This document shows positions 13,784 through 26,800 of a stretch of 64,000 nucleotides of DNA, piece by piece. The stretch lies in assembly GCA_950295325.1 (NCBI GenBank), contig OX485804.1, positions 65,254,533-65,318,532 on the forward strand. Reading direction: 5' to 3'. Positions within the stretch are counted from its first letter, which is position 1; each line of letters starts with the position of its first letter. The notes below the pieces were generated by a model, which was not told the origin of the DNA, made no database searches, and worked only from the letters and a program-made list of their open reading frames with translations. The position numbers were made by a program, and so were the translations under genes. This stretch comes from Polytrichum commune (lineage: Eukaryota > Streptophyta > Polytrichopsida > Polytrichales > Polytrichaceae).

Positions 13784-14001
13784 AGAATTTATATGGAGTA
13801 TATATATTATGGTTCCTTTGAATTCAAAATGCATGCAAGGACTTCTATTTTGAACATCAATCTATGTACTCTAAAGTCGTGTTCTTTGACATAGAATTTA
13901 TATGGAGTATATATATTATGGTTCCTTTGAATTCGAAATGCATGCAAGGACTTATATTTTGAGCATCAATCTATGTATTCTAAAGTCATGTTCTCTGATA
14001 A
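13784..14001. repeat. Two-copy tandem duplication, 109-bp unit
   Basis: Two adjacent units start AGAATTTATATGGAGTATAT at 13,784 and 13,893 and run on with few substitutions. Each contains a near-palindromic AT-rich core. Confidence 0.85.
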
Positions 14002-14199
14002 TGAACGCAACTGCAATGTCCCTTATTAATACAACAAATCTTCCATCAACCAAGTGTTTCTAGTGCAAATCCATCTTAATTATATGAGTGTGACACATGT
14101 AATGCGACATTTGAGACCTTTGATTGTCATTATTACAAAGTAAGATTTTATGGGACCCACAAACATTCAAGATCTTTATGACCCATAAGATTCTCTTTT

Positions 14200-14625
14200 A
14201 TGTCCATTACACTTGAATAAATTGCTCAAAATACTCAGGGGAGATTTTGTTGTGTTAACAAGAGGGCCTTCTTTTGGAATTCTTTTTGCTTTCAGGGTAG
14301 GAGTCAACAAATTACAAGTGGGTTGGAAGGCACCGTGTCACATGAGTTTTCCTTGTGTTTTAAGCAAGGGAAAGCCCTTGTGTTGGGTTTTCCAAACATG
14401 TCGGGCTTTATCCTCAAGGTATATGTATTCTCATTTTTGGAAAGTCTTCTCCTATACAAAATTGCAATTCTTTCAATAATAAGGCATTTTTGCCATCCCC
14501 CAAACACATTGTGTTTAATATCATGGGAAGACATCCAAATGGGTGCATTTCTCTTTGTTGGATTATTTCTTGGAGTCAGCCGATCGGCCTTTTGTCTCAA
14601 AAATAAAATGAAAGCCAAAGGAAGA
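14200..14625 (+). mobile_element. L1-like LINE 3' end fragment (plus orientation)
   Basis: Near 14,590-14,612 the plus strand reads CGGCCTTTTGTCTCAAAAA followed by an A-rich stretch. This is the forward version of the LINE 3' end signature found reversed at several other places in the window. Upstream open frames (14,213-14,631) are probably the decayed C-terminal tail of the LINE ORF2, by position and composition only. Confidence 0.4.
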
Positions 14626-14964
14626 ATGTAACACCCTGCACATTTAATTTGATTCTTCTCAAAGAAAAAAGAAGAAGGAAGAACGTACATTGATATGTGC
14701 AATCAGGATGCCTCTTTTAACCATGAAAACTACCTCAAATTCAAAGTACAAAAATTACTTATATCTATTTTTATTAGCAACCACAGTAAAAATGGTGTTA
14801 TTGTGGTAATAAATAATTCAAAATAGTGTGGAATGTCGATAATTTAATGTGGGACAAAGCAATTGCACATTATGTTGTAAAATTATGGGATTATTGTGAC
14901 TGATAGTTAGTTAGATATTTGAGGGGTGCATTCATGTGGGGAAAACCCTTGCATTGGCTTTCTC

Positions 14965-15035
14965 TTCTTCTTTTTTGAGACAGAAGGCCAACACAGCCAA
15001 CGCCAAAAAGCTTAAAAACCAAGAAGCCTTGCATT
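14965..15035 (-). mobile_element. L1-like LINE 3' end fragment (minus orientation)
   Basis: The plus strand shows a T-rich run, then GAGACAGAAGGCCAAC and a GCCAACGCC block. Read on the minus strand this is GTTGGC...GTTGGCCTTCTGTCTC followed by an A-rich tail, the 3' end of a truncated LINE insertion. Confidence 0.55.
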
Positions 15036-15039
15036 GGCT

Positions 15040-16040
15040 TTCGGTACCTGGTGCGGCAATATGAATCGTTTCTGAAAATCAGTGTTGGAGTCAGTTGACT
15101 CCAGAATATCTGTGACCCCTCCTTAGACAGTCACTGACCCCCAAAAATCACACATTGATATTTAGAGCTTCAGTGCATATGTTTCACCAGGCCGCCATGT
15201 GACTGACTGATAACTTTAAACTTATAAGTTCATGAGTTGCATATGACTCCTCACACTTGTAGGCTTGTAAAGTCAGTCCCCGGAATTAGATGTGGATTCA
15301 ATTCCTTCACATGGAGGACTCGAAGCTTGAAGGGGAAGAAAGAGCAGGAAACAAAAAGAGAGCCTAGATTTAGGGTTCCCTCTATCTCTTGACTGTCAAT
15401 AATAAGCGGCTTAATTTAGGTCACGCATATATCATGGACCCCCGCTATTCTCGGCTTCGAATGCTTTACCGTCCCCATTGGTGTCACAAGAAGCTTAACT
15501 TTAAGTTCCCGGTGTCCAGGTGGGAGGACAAAACACTTAACGTCTTCATTTATAAAGTACATGCGGGACTCGGGATGATTAATAGTATTATTAAAGGTGA
15601 CCCATGGCTGCTTTCAATCTGTGGCAAAGAAGCCGATGGCCATTGATCCCCATGAATCCCTGCCTTGTGAAATGAATCAACCCTGTTCCCTTCTTCGCCT
15701 CTCGTTTAGTTGTCACCTTTGAACCTTTGAAGCCTCGACCGAACTTACCTCCCGAACGAGATTCATGCAGATAATGGACTTATCCGTAAAGCCCCTCAAA
15801 GGAGGACGAAACCTGGGGTTTGATACTTCGTGAGACAAGCCTTTTTCTATTAAGAGCGCACTAGCTCGTCATGTATTGGAGCCAATCCTAAGAGTTGGGT
15901 GAAATTTTTGGGACCATCTTTATTTTATTGGCTCTGTCTGTAGGATAGAGACTATGCATCAACTTCTTCGTTTCAAGAGCAAATTTCCTAACCACTTTGT
16001 GTTCACACTTGGACGTTTCTTGTTCTTGTTGTTTTTGGTC
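15040..16040. other. Unassigned DNA with one 85-codon frame
   Basis: The plus-strand frame 15,389-15,646 has a fairly protein-like composition but matches no family I recognise. It is followed by stops in all frames. It may be a transposon relic. Confidence 0.35.
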
Positions 16041-16049
16041 CATTTTATG

Positions 16050-16339
16050 GGGGCTCCCTAAATACCCCCGACGAGCGTTGCAGCTGTCAGGCTCGGAGGC
16101 CAGGTTCGGTGGGGTTCATTTTTCTGGCCCTCCCTGTTTTAGCCCCTTGGTGACTTTTTTTGGTTTTTGTTTTGCTAAATTTGGGTCCTGCGGCCCCAAA
16201 TTACCCTAGGAAGCCCCTCATGAGATCAAATAAGGCCCCACCCAATTAAAAAAACAGGGGGCATGTTTTATCCCAACCCTGCCACCCCCTCCCGAACCTA
16301 GATCCGAGCCACGCTCGATGGGGGTTTTTAGGCAGATCC
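16050..16339. mobile_element. Mutator-like MITE, 290 bp, with 9-bp target duplication
   Basis: The left end GGGGCTCCCTAAATACCCCC and the right end, read inward, GGATCTGCCTAAAAACCCCC continue as inverted repeats past a shared CGAGCG and a shared AGGTTCGG block, about 60 bp in all. The flanks are CATTTTATG (16,041-16,049) and CACTTTATG (16,340-16,348), a 9-bp duplication with one mismatch, as expected for MULEs. The element is GC-rich against its surroundings and non-coding. Confidence 0.72.
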
Positions 16340-16348
16340 CACTTTATG

Positions 16349-16978
16349 TAATGTGGATGTTAACTATAGTTTTTACATATATATACAAGTGCTCCCTAAA
16401 ATGCATTGAAAGAAATATAGTTAACTATAGTTATTTCGGCAGTTCTTGATTATTTATTTTAAAAATTTCGGGTGATAAATGAGTAGCTTCAATCCTTGAC
16501 CCGTATTTGAGAAGAAGGTGCACAAAATCCAAGAAAGGTTTAGTATAGTGAATAGCCATGGATTGGCATGAGCAAAGTAATTAGCTACAATTATAGTCTT
16601 CCATAGCAAAGGACAGAGCCTCACGGTTCTACCGTTTTCTTGTTTATTATTTCAAAATCTTTGGGAGAATTTTAAGCTCCGAAATAGGGTATGCTCGTGG
16701 AGTCCGTTGTCCTAAATCCCGGATCGGTCTATGCAAGATCAACTTGGTCCACCCATTTTAGTAGGACAGGCTAAAAAGGCCGATTTCTAATAGTATGGTA
16801 TCACTCTTTGTGTATGGCAATTTAAGAACGAAGAAAATTTGGGTGACTCTGTGCTAATTCTCATACACTCAAGGTTTGGGACTAAGCCCACGATTTCCTC
16901 TACTTTACTTAGAGATAACTCTAATACACAAAGATTGTGCACATATTATGGTCTCTCACATTACAAGCCCCTTAGGAC
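16349..16978. other. Intergenic DNA between two MITEs
   Basis: No gene seen. Nothing beyond ordinary AT-rich sequence. Confidence 0.5.
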
Positions 16979-16981
16979 TTA

Positions 16982-17495
16982 GGGCCGCTTTACACCTAGA
17001 GGCCGGGCCAATTTCCCTTGAGGCCGATTGCACAAAATTTCAGCCTTTTTTGGGTTGGAGGCCGGCCTCTACTACACATTATAATAAGATTATACCGGGG
17101 GCCAATTTTCCCATATGTAAAGGCCCTCGGGCCAAGAAGCCAAGCTGATTCAAAAAAATTAGCCTAATCCAACGGATGTAGCATAATCTAAGATAGAGCC
17201 TTTAGATTCCACATAATCCAATGGATCTAGTTCACTTTAAAAAAGTATACTTTATTTAAGAAGATTTTTTTAGTGGAATATGACATTGGCCTTCCATTTT
17301 GGGTGCACCCAATTCAACGAGCTCGGGCCGTGTCATAACATACATTTTTTAATTTAAAAAATCATACCACCAAATCGCCCCGGCCTCTAGATGTAAAGGG
17401 GTTGGGGCCGATTTGAGCCTTTTGACCAATCACAAATGAGGATTTCAAGCCTCTTACACAACAAATTGGCCCGGCCTCTAAGTGTAAAGCGGCCC
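16982..17495. mobile_element. Tourist-like MITE, 514 bp
   Basis: Terminal inverted repeats GGGCCGCTTTACACCTAGAG and GGGCCGCTTTACACTTAGAG (read inward) are flanked by TTA at 16,979-16,981 and 17,496-17,498. A second internal copy of the end sequence (about 17,385-17,410) shows that the element is partly repetitive inside. The good match between ends suggests a younger insertion than the 38.7-kb relative. Confidence 0.85.
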
Positions 17496-17498
17496 TTA

Positions 17499-19168
17499 AT
17501 CCGCTTGTGCTTACTCGTGCGTGGGCAAGGCATGTGTCAGGCCACAGGCAGAGGCAAGGCAAAATTCTTGCGTACAAGTGTATTCCTCATTCATCCAAAA
17601 CATCCTAGATAGAAACGACGGCTTCTTGAGGAAGCAAGCGTGAACAAGAGAATGTTTGTCCATGAGCTTCTACCACCTTTCAATGGGGGGCACGAATTCC
17701 CTCAAATATTGACATCCAATCTAATTCACAAACCCTGAAATAGTCTTATTGGAGTTGAGATGAAAATTTCGCAAACATATAGGGTCAAGTTTTCATGTTG
17801 GATGGATGTAAGGTACATTCTCATGCGAGAATTTTACTCTCACCTTTGCCCCACATTCCCAACATGCCTTGCCCATGCATTTAAAAATGAGAGGGGATTA
17901 ATTCCTCGTGGTTTGTAAAATGTGGGAGTGATTTGGTGCTTTGATTGCAAACGTGTGTCTCTTTCAAATAAATATAATATGGAAGTGCAAGGCGTGTACA
18001 TGTGTCCACAAATATATCTTAAGAAGTCATGATCAATTTCAAAAAGTTCTGGACCCAATTTTGAGTTGTTGTGAAACTTAATGTCCACTTCTAGTGACTC
18101 ATAAGAAGGCCACATAGCTCCTCCAAATTATGTTGATTATTGAGGCCATAATGGTGGGATAATGGTTAAAAAATGTTGAACACATAATCCAATCTCTTGG
18201 AAATCCATGTCTTGTTGGTGTCAATGCTTAAAAATATATTGATTTTTTGATCGTATCAACTGACTTATTAGACCAAAGGTAAATGTCCAAATAATTGCAA
18301 TAACCAAATCAGGCCTAGATATCTTAAAACAAAATCAATGTAATGGTGAAATTTGGAGAAAAATAGCCAAAGCCATAAACATAAATGGCACCACGGGATA
18401 CCATTGCAAAAGTTCACCCAAAGCCACTCTTGGGAAGAAAGTAGGATAACCACTTAGAGAGCATTTCTATTTCATTTCGGGATTGCTCTAAGGTCCTAAA
18501 TGGAAACAAGGGTCCTAAACGTATTCCAATGGAGCCCTATTATATTGATATGGGGTTTCTAATGTTGCGTTTGAAGCCAAATAAGATAAAATCTTAAATC
18601 TTAAACCAATAAATTGATCCACTATGTTTTTACCTTGACAATGGATGAGTATACTTAGACACTACGAAACTCTAGTCTTCCTAGTGAGACACCTATACAT
18701 AATTGGTATGTGGGAGGTCTTGTCCTTGAAAAACAAACACTCAAGACACATATTGTACCAGTAGATTGGACTATGTGTTCAAAATATAGACATCATTCTA
18801 GATTCCATCATTCATACCTTTGGAAAGTCCAAATCGAATAACCTCTCATCGATTCAACAAAAATGTGGCCCCTATAGGATTGTGGTTGATTCATTTTAGA
18901 TTACTTTTACCATACCTATTTGGGATCTTTGAAGCTTATTATAGTGTCAATTGAACTAAAAGTGAACTCTAAACTACATTAATATTTGAAGGCTTGTATA
19001 TTGAATGAATTAGAGGTAAGCTCATATGTAAGCAATCCTTCTCACTTGAAGAAAGAAACTTAATAAAAAAAATTGCTATGATCTCCAATAACTTTTGCAT
19101 GTAAACTCGAAAAGACAACCTTTGTAATTCACAAATTCTAAGTGGACAACTCAATTCTCAAGCCAACC

Positions 19169-19199
<31 letters not shown>

Positions 19200-19261
19200 C
19201 AACTGCTTGTAAAGCTAGAAGATGTACATGTCCCTATAAAAAGTGTGTGTGGGTGTGTGTG
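17499..19261. other. AT-rich intergenic DNA with an AT microsatellite
   Basis: No gene recognised. The stretch ends in an (AT)n run at 19,172-19,199. Confidence 0.5.
19172..19199. repeat. (AT)n microsatellite
   Basis: About 14 perfect AT dinucleotides. Confidence 0.95.
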
Positions 19262-20137
19262 TGTTTCTTGAGACAATGCCAAACGAATTAATGAACAAGA
19301 GGACAAAACCTACTTGAAGGGGAGGCAAACCTCTTAAGTTTGCCACGTAGAGAGTAACAAAGAACCAAAAGAAAAGGAAAACCAACCCCCTTGAGACCAA
19401 CCCAAGGACAACTCCGAAGCACCTTGATGACCTCGGACCAACCCCCCCGCCCCCCACCAAAGGCTAATCTCTACATAAGCTTCTAATTTCAAGAAATTGT
19501 AAGACCATACCTCTTGCAAAGCACCAACTACAAGGAGTCGCAATTGTTAATAATCAAAGCTTGCGCTTGCATAACATTGTTCAGATCCATAACAATGTTA
19601 TGTGGGAATGACATTATTTTATGGAATATTCTCACATTCAAAATAGATATGGGAATATTCCACATAACATTGTCAGTCCCACATAACATTGTTATGGGTA
19701 TGATGTTATGTGAGGGCATTACTCAATCCTCTTGAGAGCCTCCACCCACCCAAACTTGCTATAAATGACGCACTTACCCCATATCAAGGACTTTATTTTG
19801 TAATGTGCCATTGTTCTTGGTAAACATTCAATTGTTCCATTCAAATTAAACGGCCCACGTAGCAATTATGCTCCTAATGCGGTGCCAAATTTCTCTTCAT
19901 TTGGCTTATGATTTGTGAATACATGCACCAAAAATGCCTTGGTTTTTAGTGAAAGGTGTGAACGTTCCTCGCTTTGTTGCCACACAACTCAAATAAGATG
20001 AGGAGAGCCCAATTCCAAACCCTTCTTGCTTGCACGCAGTTCCATAATTTGTGCTTGATAGACTCAATAGAATTTGGAGGGCAGAAAGGACATGTAGGTG
20101 AGACAATGGCTGGAGAAGTCCCCGGCTCTGCACTCAT
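19262..20137 (-). mobile_element. L1-like LINE 3' fragment with zf-RVT domain, decayed
   Basis: Reading leftward from 20,137, the minus strand encodes a reverse-transcriptase zinc-binding (zf-RVT) motif of the form C-x2-C-x10-H-x4-C, with the phrase HKLWNC and then RRVWNWAL, typical of the region after the RT domain in plant L1 LINEs. The downstream 'WNxxWMERNN'-like tract is broken by stops. A 44-bp-armed hairpin interrupts it at 19,588-19,696. The copy ends with the GGCATTGTCTCAAG version of the LINE 3' signature near 19,268. It is 5'-truncated and non-functional, as most LINE copies are. Confidence 0.75.
19588..19696. mobile_element. Hairpin (foldback) element, 109 bp
   Basis: Two 44-bp arms (19,588-19,631 and 19,653-19,696) are inverted copies with about six mismatches, around a 21-bp loop. 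Weaker pairing extends outward to about 19,562-19,720. Its place inside a LINE relic suggests a small MITE insertion. Target duplications were not clear. Confidence 0.6.
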
Positions 20138-20811
20138 TAACCATCAGTGTCATATGCCATATAGACTACATGAACGCAACTTCTTTCTTGAATGCATAGT
20201 TTCCTACATCTTAGAGCATCTAAGTTTGTAGTTAGACTCATGCCCCGATCACAACAAACTTTTGGTCTAGTTCTAGTCATGGAATTGTTGAGGATTATGT
20301 TGAGAAATAGATGTTGGCCCATCACTTTTCACACTATTATATTTGGAGATGTTGGCCGATGGTGCTAGAAGTAGCTGGTATGATTAGCCCCTCAATGAGT
20401 GGTTGCCACTTTTGGGTGGCAAGCGCAACAAGGGACCATGCTTCAGAAGGAATGCTCTCCATTGCTTGAAAGGTATAGTGCAAGAAATCTAGGCCATCCT
20501 TCCATTTTCATTAGAGAGGATCTCATTGAACCTCCAATATCCTATGCGACCATAATTTGGTTGTGAGCAGTTTCTTCTGATCCCTTTGACACTAGTGCGG
20601 ATGGTTTCTTAACCGTTTCAACTACTCTTCTTGTCATGTTCAAGTCTGCTAGGTTATGCCACATGCTTAATTTTGGTTCAATAGAGTTATTTATTTTTGA
20701 ATAAATTCAAATATGGGAGTGTGTTCTCAATTGGTTTACAATAGAACCAGTCCACGAACCAAAACTTGATATTCATCACCTCCAAAGTTTAAAGGCAACA
20801 TATCTTAAACA

Positions 20812-20834
20812 TGTGTGTGTGTGTGTGTGTGTGT
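20812..20834. repeat. (GT)n microsatellite
   Basis: About 11 perfect GT dinucleotides. Confidence 0.95.
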
Positions 20835-22125
20835 TTGGATCCTCATGTGCAAATGATTCCCAACTGATCTGTAAATTTGGATGACACTCAAACACAACAT
20901 ATGCTAGGAAATTGTTATTGGAATTTTTAATTGGACATGCGTTGGTGGATGTAAATCCATGTGGAAGGTGCATAATTATGACATTGTTGCCTCAAATTAC
21001 AAAGCTTCCCAAAAAATCACAACATAATGGCTTTAAGATTTGTCAACTAATTTGAGTAGATATATTTCCTCTCTTTTAAATGAGGGTAACATTTTGTCAT
21101 TTGGAAATGATTGGAGTGGAGGTTTGAAAAAAAAAATTCTAAATTGCAAACAATAAAATTCACCTTCAACCTTGATTATTAAATAAATAATAAATGATAC
21201 ACAACACACACATACACATAACGTAACACAACACAACACAACACAACAAAAACACAACAAAGAAACACAAACCCCTAATTGACAAAATTAGAAACAAATA
21301 GACAATAAACCTCCTCCTAGTACTCAATACACGAGCATTTGTAGCCATTCACATTCACTTGATGAAGGATCAATAGAGAACCTACTACATATCCCAATTT
21401 TGGGTTATCCAAACTCATAGCGACTTGCCACATGTTTACACGCGTGGATACCTACATTATTAGTAAAAATGGATACATGGAATCTTATGCCACATCACAA
21501 CCTTGGTGGCGACTCGTACGAGGGTTTGAAAACAAGGCTAGAGTAATTCTAAAACCACATCATGGTTTTAAACCACCTATTTGCAATTATAAATAAATAA
21601 ATAAATAAATAAATATAAACAACTCTATAACAACAAGGAGGGGGACAAGGGGGTCTCAAGCGCCATCTTGATGGTACTTACCTAAACTAAGCCTCACATG
21701 ACCCTCTTGGGGGAACTCGTACGGATTTTGTTACCAAACGACTTTACTTGAGTGCCACGAATCCTCGGCCGTTGCGATATGCTTTGCAGATCGTATGTAT
21801 CAAACAACAACAACAACAACAACAAGAGCAACAACAACAACAACGACGACGACAACAATAAAAAGTTGTAATAATAATAATCACGTGATCATCACAATTT
21901 TGTGCCGTGATGTGTGTCTCCTTGAGTGAAGCATGGAGGTGGCCAGCATACGACAAAGGGGCGCATGTTTGTGCTGATTTTCGACTTTCAATGAGTGCCA
22001 GGCTCGAGAGTAGATACGGACGGTAAACACACTGATGGAGTGTTGGATTTTCACACCCAAAAGACATTTGACCTTCGTACAGTGGCTGACCCCCTGGGTG
22101 GTGGTAGCTTACAAGATGATAGAGT

Positions 22126-22146
22126 ATATATATATATATATATATA
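22126..22146. repeat. (TA)n microsatellite
   Basis: About ten TA dinucleotides directly before a LINE 3' end. Confidence 0.9.
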
Positions 22147-22162
22147 CATATGTCTATATACA

Positions 22163-22195
22163 TTTTTTTTTTGTGGGAGACAGAAGGCCAACCTA
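22163..22195 (-). mobile_element. LINE 3' end remnant (minus orientation)
   Basis: A T10 run is followed by GTGGGAGACAGAAGGCCAAC on the plus strand. On the minus strand this is the GTTGGCCTTCTGTCTC signature followed by CCCAC and an A tail. Only the extreme 3' end remains. Confidence 0.5.
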
Positions 22196-23149
22196 TAAGA
22201 TGATAGTAGAAGACTGGCCTTGCAGGGCAGGGCAGTGAGTCGGGGTTACTATATAATTATAATACTCGTGACCATATATACAGTATTATCCCTGGGGGCC
22301 CAGTCAGTCAGTCAGTCAGTCAGTCAGTCCTCCAGTAGTCGTGAGTCATTTTTGGGATTCAATGTCGTGACCGACGAAGGCGCTTAAGTTATTAACTTAA
22401 TACATGACATGTCTCCGAGCGAGCTAGGTAGCTACTTATAGAGCGGAGTGCCTGACATGGATTTCTTGTGCCGTGTTATTACCCGACCGACCACGCAAAA
22501 TAACAGCAGGGGATGGGGGAGCTGGGGAAGAGAGCGGCTAATTCCAAGCCTGACCCCCTACTCCTCCTCGGGCTTGGCAACCTTGTTCCGTCAGGCACAG
22601 ACACAGACAGTCGGTCAGTCAATCTGCGTTTTGCCCGCCCGCCCGCCCACATGAACACTCGCGTTCGTTGCCCGGGAGAAGGGAGCTAACTCTACCCCCT
22701 GTTTAGGGTATTTGGTGTCGCTTACTACCCGGAGTTACATTGCACCGTAACTTTCTATTATACATCTCTCTTTTTTAAACGACCAACAAAGGTGAAATTG
22801 GTGTTTGAGCACTATAGAACATGAACATCTTTACTTGGTAAAAGTTTTAGTTAACGATAGCATTGGCGTGACTCCGAATAGTATGTGACACTAAATACCG
22901 TAAAGTGTGTACTTCCGTTGTCGGCTTTCCCGGATAAATATGATGTACATATAAGAATTTACGGTATAAGAGTTGTTGGGACATGAATCTCTAAGGTGGA
23001 TGGGCCTTCAATGGTTACTTTTTCTTAAAATGTTGAGACATTTCATTACAATGCCAAAAGATTGTACAAGGCCACCGGGGACCCGATCGAGAGAGATTGG
23101 CAAGCTCTTTTGGGTGCAGTTGATGGAACTAGAACAAATCGTTATGAGG

Positions 23150-23860
23150 AACAAGCCTAAACATGATTGACTAAGCCAATGTTAGGCGCCTTAATGTTAC
23201 AATGCATTGCTCTAGTGTTGTCTCTATGGTAGAGGAGTTCATTCCCTCCCCAAATTTCATCGTATTTGCCAATCACGTCATCATAGATGGCAACTTTGTT
23301 TGCATCTTTATGTCCCGTTGCCCATGCAATTCAAAGTGTATTTAAGAAGACTTTGCCAAATAAGTTGTTGAGTCTTTTTATCACCCCACCTAGTGTTATA
23401 GAATGTGAGATCGTTTCTTTCAACCCGAATTGTCCAAAGGGCAATGCCTCTTAATAGACTCTAGACAATTTACAAGAGAAAGGTGGGGACTTTCTTGCCA
23501 AAGATTCCATGTTGCCAATCAAGGAGCCTCCATGGGCCCGCTTGTCCTAGTTTTGCTTTCGTGGTGTTGATGATCCCAATGGAGAAGTCCCATGCTCTTT
23601 GAGAGATCCTGCAGTCCCAAAATCTGTGCGCAATGGTTTCCGGAATGCCTGCCATGCACAAGAGACATTTGTCATCAATGTCTTTGATAAGTCTTTGACT
23701 ACCACTACTTTGTTCCAAATTGACCAAATGAAGGCCCCTTCTTTTTTGTTGCATGTCCTATCCCACACATTTCCCCATTTTCCAACTATTGTTCCAACCA
23801 CATTGACGGTCCCAATTAGTGTGTGTTGCTATTTGGAGTAACGCAGTGCAATAACATGTT
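23150..23860 (-). mobile_element. L1-like LINE ORF2 3' fragment with zf-RVT domain
   Basis: The minus strand from about 23,800 encodes a zf-RVT motif C-x2-C-x9-H-x4-C with the phrase HRFWDC, preceded by KRRGLHLVNLE and followed by RGIALWTI and then 'xxERNDLTF', the usual order after the RT domain of plant L1 elements. The best open stretch is 23,754-23,470 (94 codons); the tail continues in another frame after a frameshift. It is closely related to the plus-strand copy at 29.0-29.5 kb. It is a pseudogene fragment. Confidence 0.75.
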
Positions 23861-26800
23861 ACTCAAGAGTTCAATTTTCACTAACGACAATACATTAGGT
23901 TGTTTGGACATTATAAAACATACATGACTTTGCTTGGGAAAATATCATATTTGCATTAAATAGTTGTAGCATTGTGTAAGTCCCAAAAGTATTGTAACTA
24001 TGAATAACACACCCCAGTAGGATAATCAATGTTGCCCACTCTTCCTACGATATGGAACACACAATTAGTATAAGATTATATGAATATCTTGTTCATTATT
24101 TACTTCAATTTTTTCTTTCATCTTTTTTGGCGCCTCATCAATATTTGCCTTCCGCAATGCCTTCTCTTCTAATTACAATTTGTACATGTTAAAAGTCAAC
24201 TATATTGGTTTGCTATCTGCATCATTGAGGCACTGTGAACGCCTCTTGTGTGGTCGGGGGCTAGGAGGATCTTGGCCGTCTATTACAATTTGATAGATCT
24301 AAAGGCTCCTATGCTGCCCCAGCTTTTGGCTTCTCTTCCCCTCAAGTGGAGCTTGAAAAACTTCACATTGGATGAAATATCCAACTCCATCTACTCATGA
24401 ACCTTTGATGTATTTTTTCAAACTAATCCTTCAATAAAAGGACTTGCAGAGGAGATGATGCCAACCGGGGGGGGGGGGTCGAACTCCTACCTCTTCTTTC
24501 TAAAAGGTAGAACCAAGGGTACTAGCCATAAACTCCAAGCCCCTTTTGATGACCAAACTTGAAATGAAATGAACTATAACCACACTAATGCTCTCATACG
24601 ATGGGATGAATAATCAACCCCTTCATCTTACAAACCTTGATTTTTCATCCGCCAAAATTTCACTTGTTAGAAGTTTTTTTTGGGGGGTGCCTGAGCGGTT
24701 CCATAGATCGTAGGATGGGGCTTTGTGAAATGGTTTTGCTATGGTCATTAATTAATTAATTGATTTTTTGATTTTTTTTCTTGGGGGGGGGGGGGGGACA
24801 ATATTGTATGGAAACGTGAGGAGAATCAAAAGCTAGAGACGCTAGACATTCTTGTCACATCAAGGTAGTATGAGATGTCTTTGATCTCCTTGCATTGTGT
24901 GCTTGGAAGTTGAGACTACTCTTTCCTTGATGTTGGATCCCATGTCATAGGCTAGGGATGACTCCATGTGAGTTAATGGTGCGGTCCAAATCAACGTGAT
25001 AATGACTTGCGTGTTGACACTCCTCCATTGTCCATACTCTTTGGTTTCTTCTTGTATCTCAATTGTAATAAATGTGACCTCCAAATCTTGTTCTTGCTCT
25101 TCTTGCCGAGGCAAAACTTGTTAAGGGACATATTTTCATGCATCTTTCATGTCATCAAAAGCTCATACACCAAATGCCCTAAAACCCGCAATTTTTTTGG
25201 TGGATGTGAATGCTCTTATAGATGACATTGGCACCCAATGCATGCACATCTCATTTCTTTGCACCTTTACTTTTATATACCACCAACCAATATCAAAATG
25301 ATTTTTTTCAATAGTCTTCAATCAAGGGATGTCATGAGGTTGTAGCACATTTGACATGTAAGATAATGATAAAAGATCCAATCCAATATCATGTGATTGT
25401 TTCACATGTATTGTGACGGGAAAATTGTGTCCAACAAATAGAGGAAGTGATGGTTATTCTACGACATATTTCCCCTTGTACTTGCATGCATGTAACAAAT
25501 GTCAAAGTGAACAAAAGAATAATCATCCATGCATTGGGCTATATTGCCATGCAAGCATCCGTCTCAAACTTATGAATGTAGTTGCCTCCCAAATGCTTGC
25601 CCTTAAATATTTTAAAATTTGGCAAACATTCATATGCGATGTTGATGCAACTTAGCACTGAAAGAAGCTTGTGCTCGTCAAAAGTGATTGAGTGGACTTG
25701 CTTCACCCCTCTCCAAGCCATGAGTACGACACCACCACTTTGACCCACTTTCATTGGCTATTTGAATTTGTGAGACTAATTTTTATAGCCATGGTACACG
25801 TTACAGAGGTTGACATAAAAGCATTTGACGTTCTCCGGTCAAGAAGTCCTTTGCTTGATTGGTCTTCAAGCCTTGCACAATCATTAATGTGAACGCCATC
25901 TTCAAATGTTATGTCTCTCTATTAAGTCATTTTGGCAACCTTCATTTGTAATTGGATCAATGTCAAGAGGTGTGCAACTGAGGATGAACTCTATTAATTA
26001 TTCACTTTCTTTGATTGTCAAAATTCCATAGGGGCCTCAAACTTACTAAGATTGATTGCATGGCCAAACACCTAGAATCTAGCGTCGACTCACTTAGTTG
26101 AAACTATATGACATGAATTACCAACACCATGTGCCAAAGTACACAAACTAAAGCTCATAACTTCACACACCCAAACACCAAAATACAAAGAGTTGATTCC
26201 ACATTAGCAAAGAGCCTCTAATATGATTGGGTGGAATGTTGAAGAAAGAAAGAAAAAACAATCTCATGTTGGGCATAGCTTGTAAGGGGAGGTGATGTTG
26301 AAGAGGAGCAATCAATGCATGCAATTGAGTGCAGAGGGGGCAAAGAAAAATTTCTAGGTGCTCTTCATATTCAAATTTCAAGACTAAGCCCCATTTGAGC
26401 TTATAGAAATTCCAAGTTGAGTGTCATGTCTTCCTCCTACCTTCCTTGGTCTTGATCATTGCTTAAAGATTGCTTGCTCCATCTCTCTCCTTCAAGTAGC
26501 TACCCTACAAATTCAATTTTGGTAAGAGTCTAAAGGCATTAATTGGCAACACCATGGTTTCATGGTTATACTTCACTTAGTGATCTCAACATCTACCTCC
26601 ATACTCTTGTTCATGAATATACTCTCTTTGCAATTCAACATCCAAGTGTATTTTTCATGGACATCTTGCAAATTTGCAATCGCTCAACCAAATGGCATCG
26701 AATTCTTTGGAAATGGGTCCTCATCCATGGATGATTGTTGTGCTTGCCAATGATAATAGTGGTGTTATATGCATTCAAGCCCATCTAGATTATGATGCCA

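Larger units (their letters stand above)
20138..22160. other. AT-rich intergenic DNA with several microsatellites
   Basis: No gene recognised. It holds (GT)n at 20,812-20,834, (AAAT)n near 21,591-21,616 and a CAA/CGA triplet tract at about 21,803-21,858. Open frames over these tracts are repeat translations. Confidence 0.6.

Noticed and set aside
24690-24715. tRNA-Ser-like A box (GCCTGAGCGGTT)
   Set aside because: No B box at a proper distance and no cloverleaf.
24860-25114. 84-codon charged minus-strand frame, thought of as a copia linker
   Set aside because: No diagnostic RT, integrase or gag motif before or after it.
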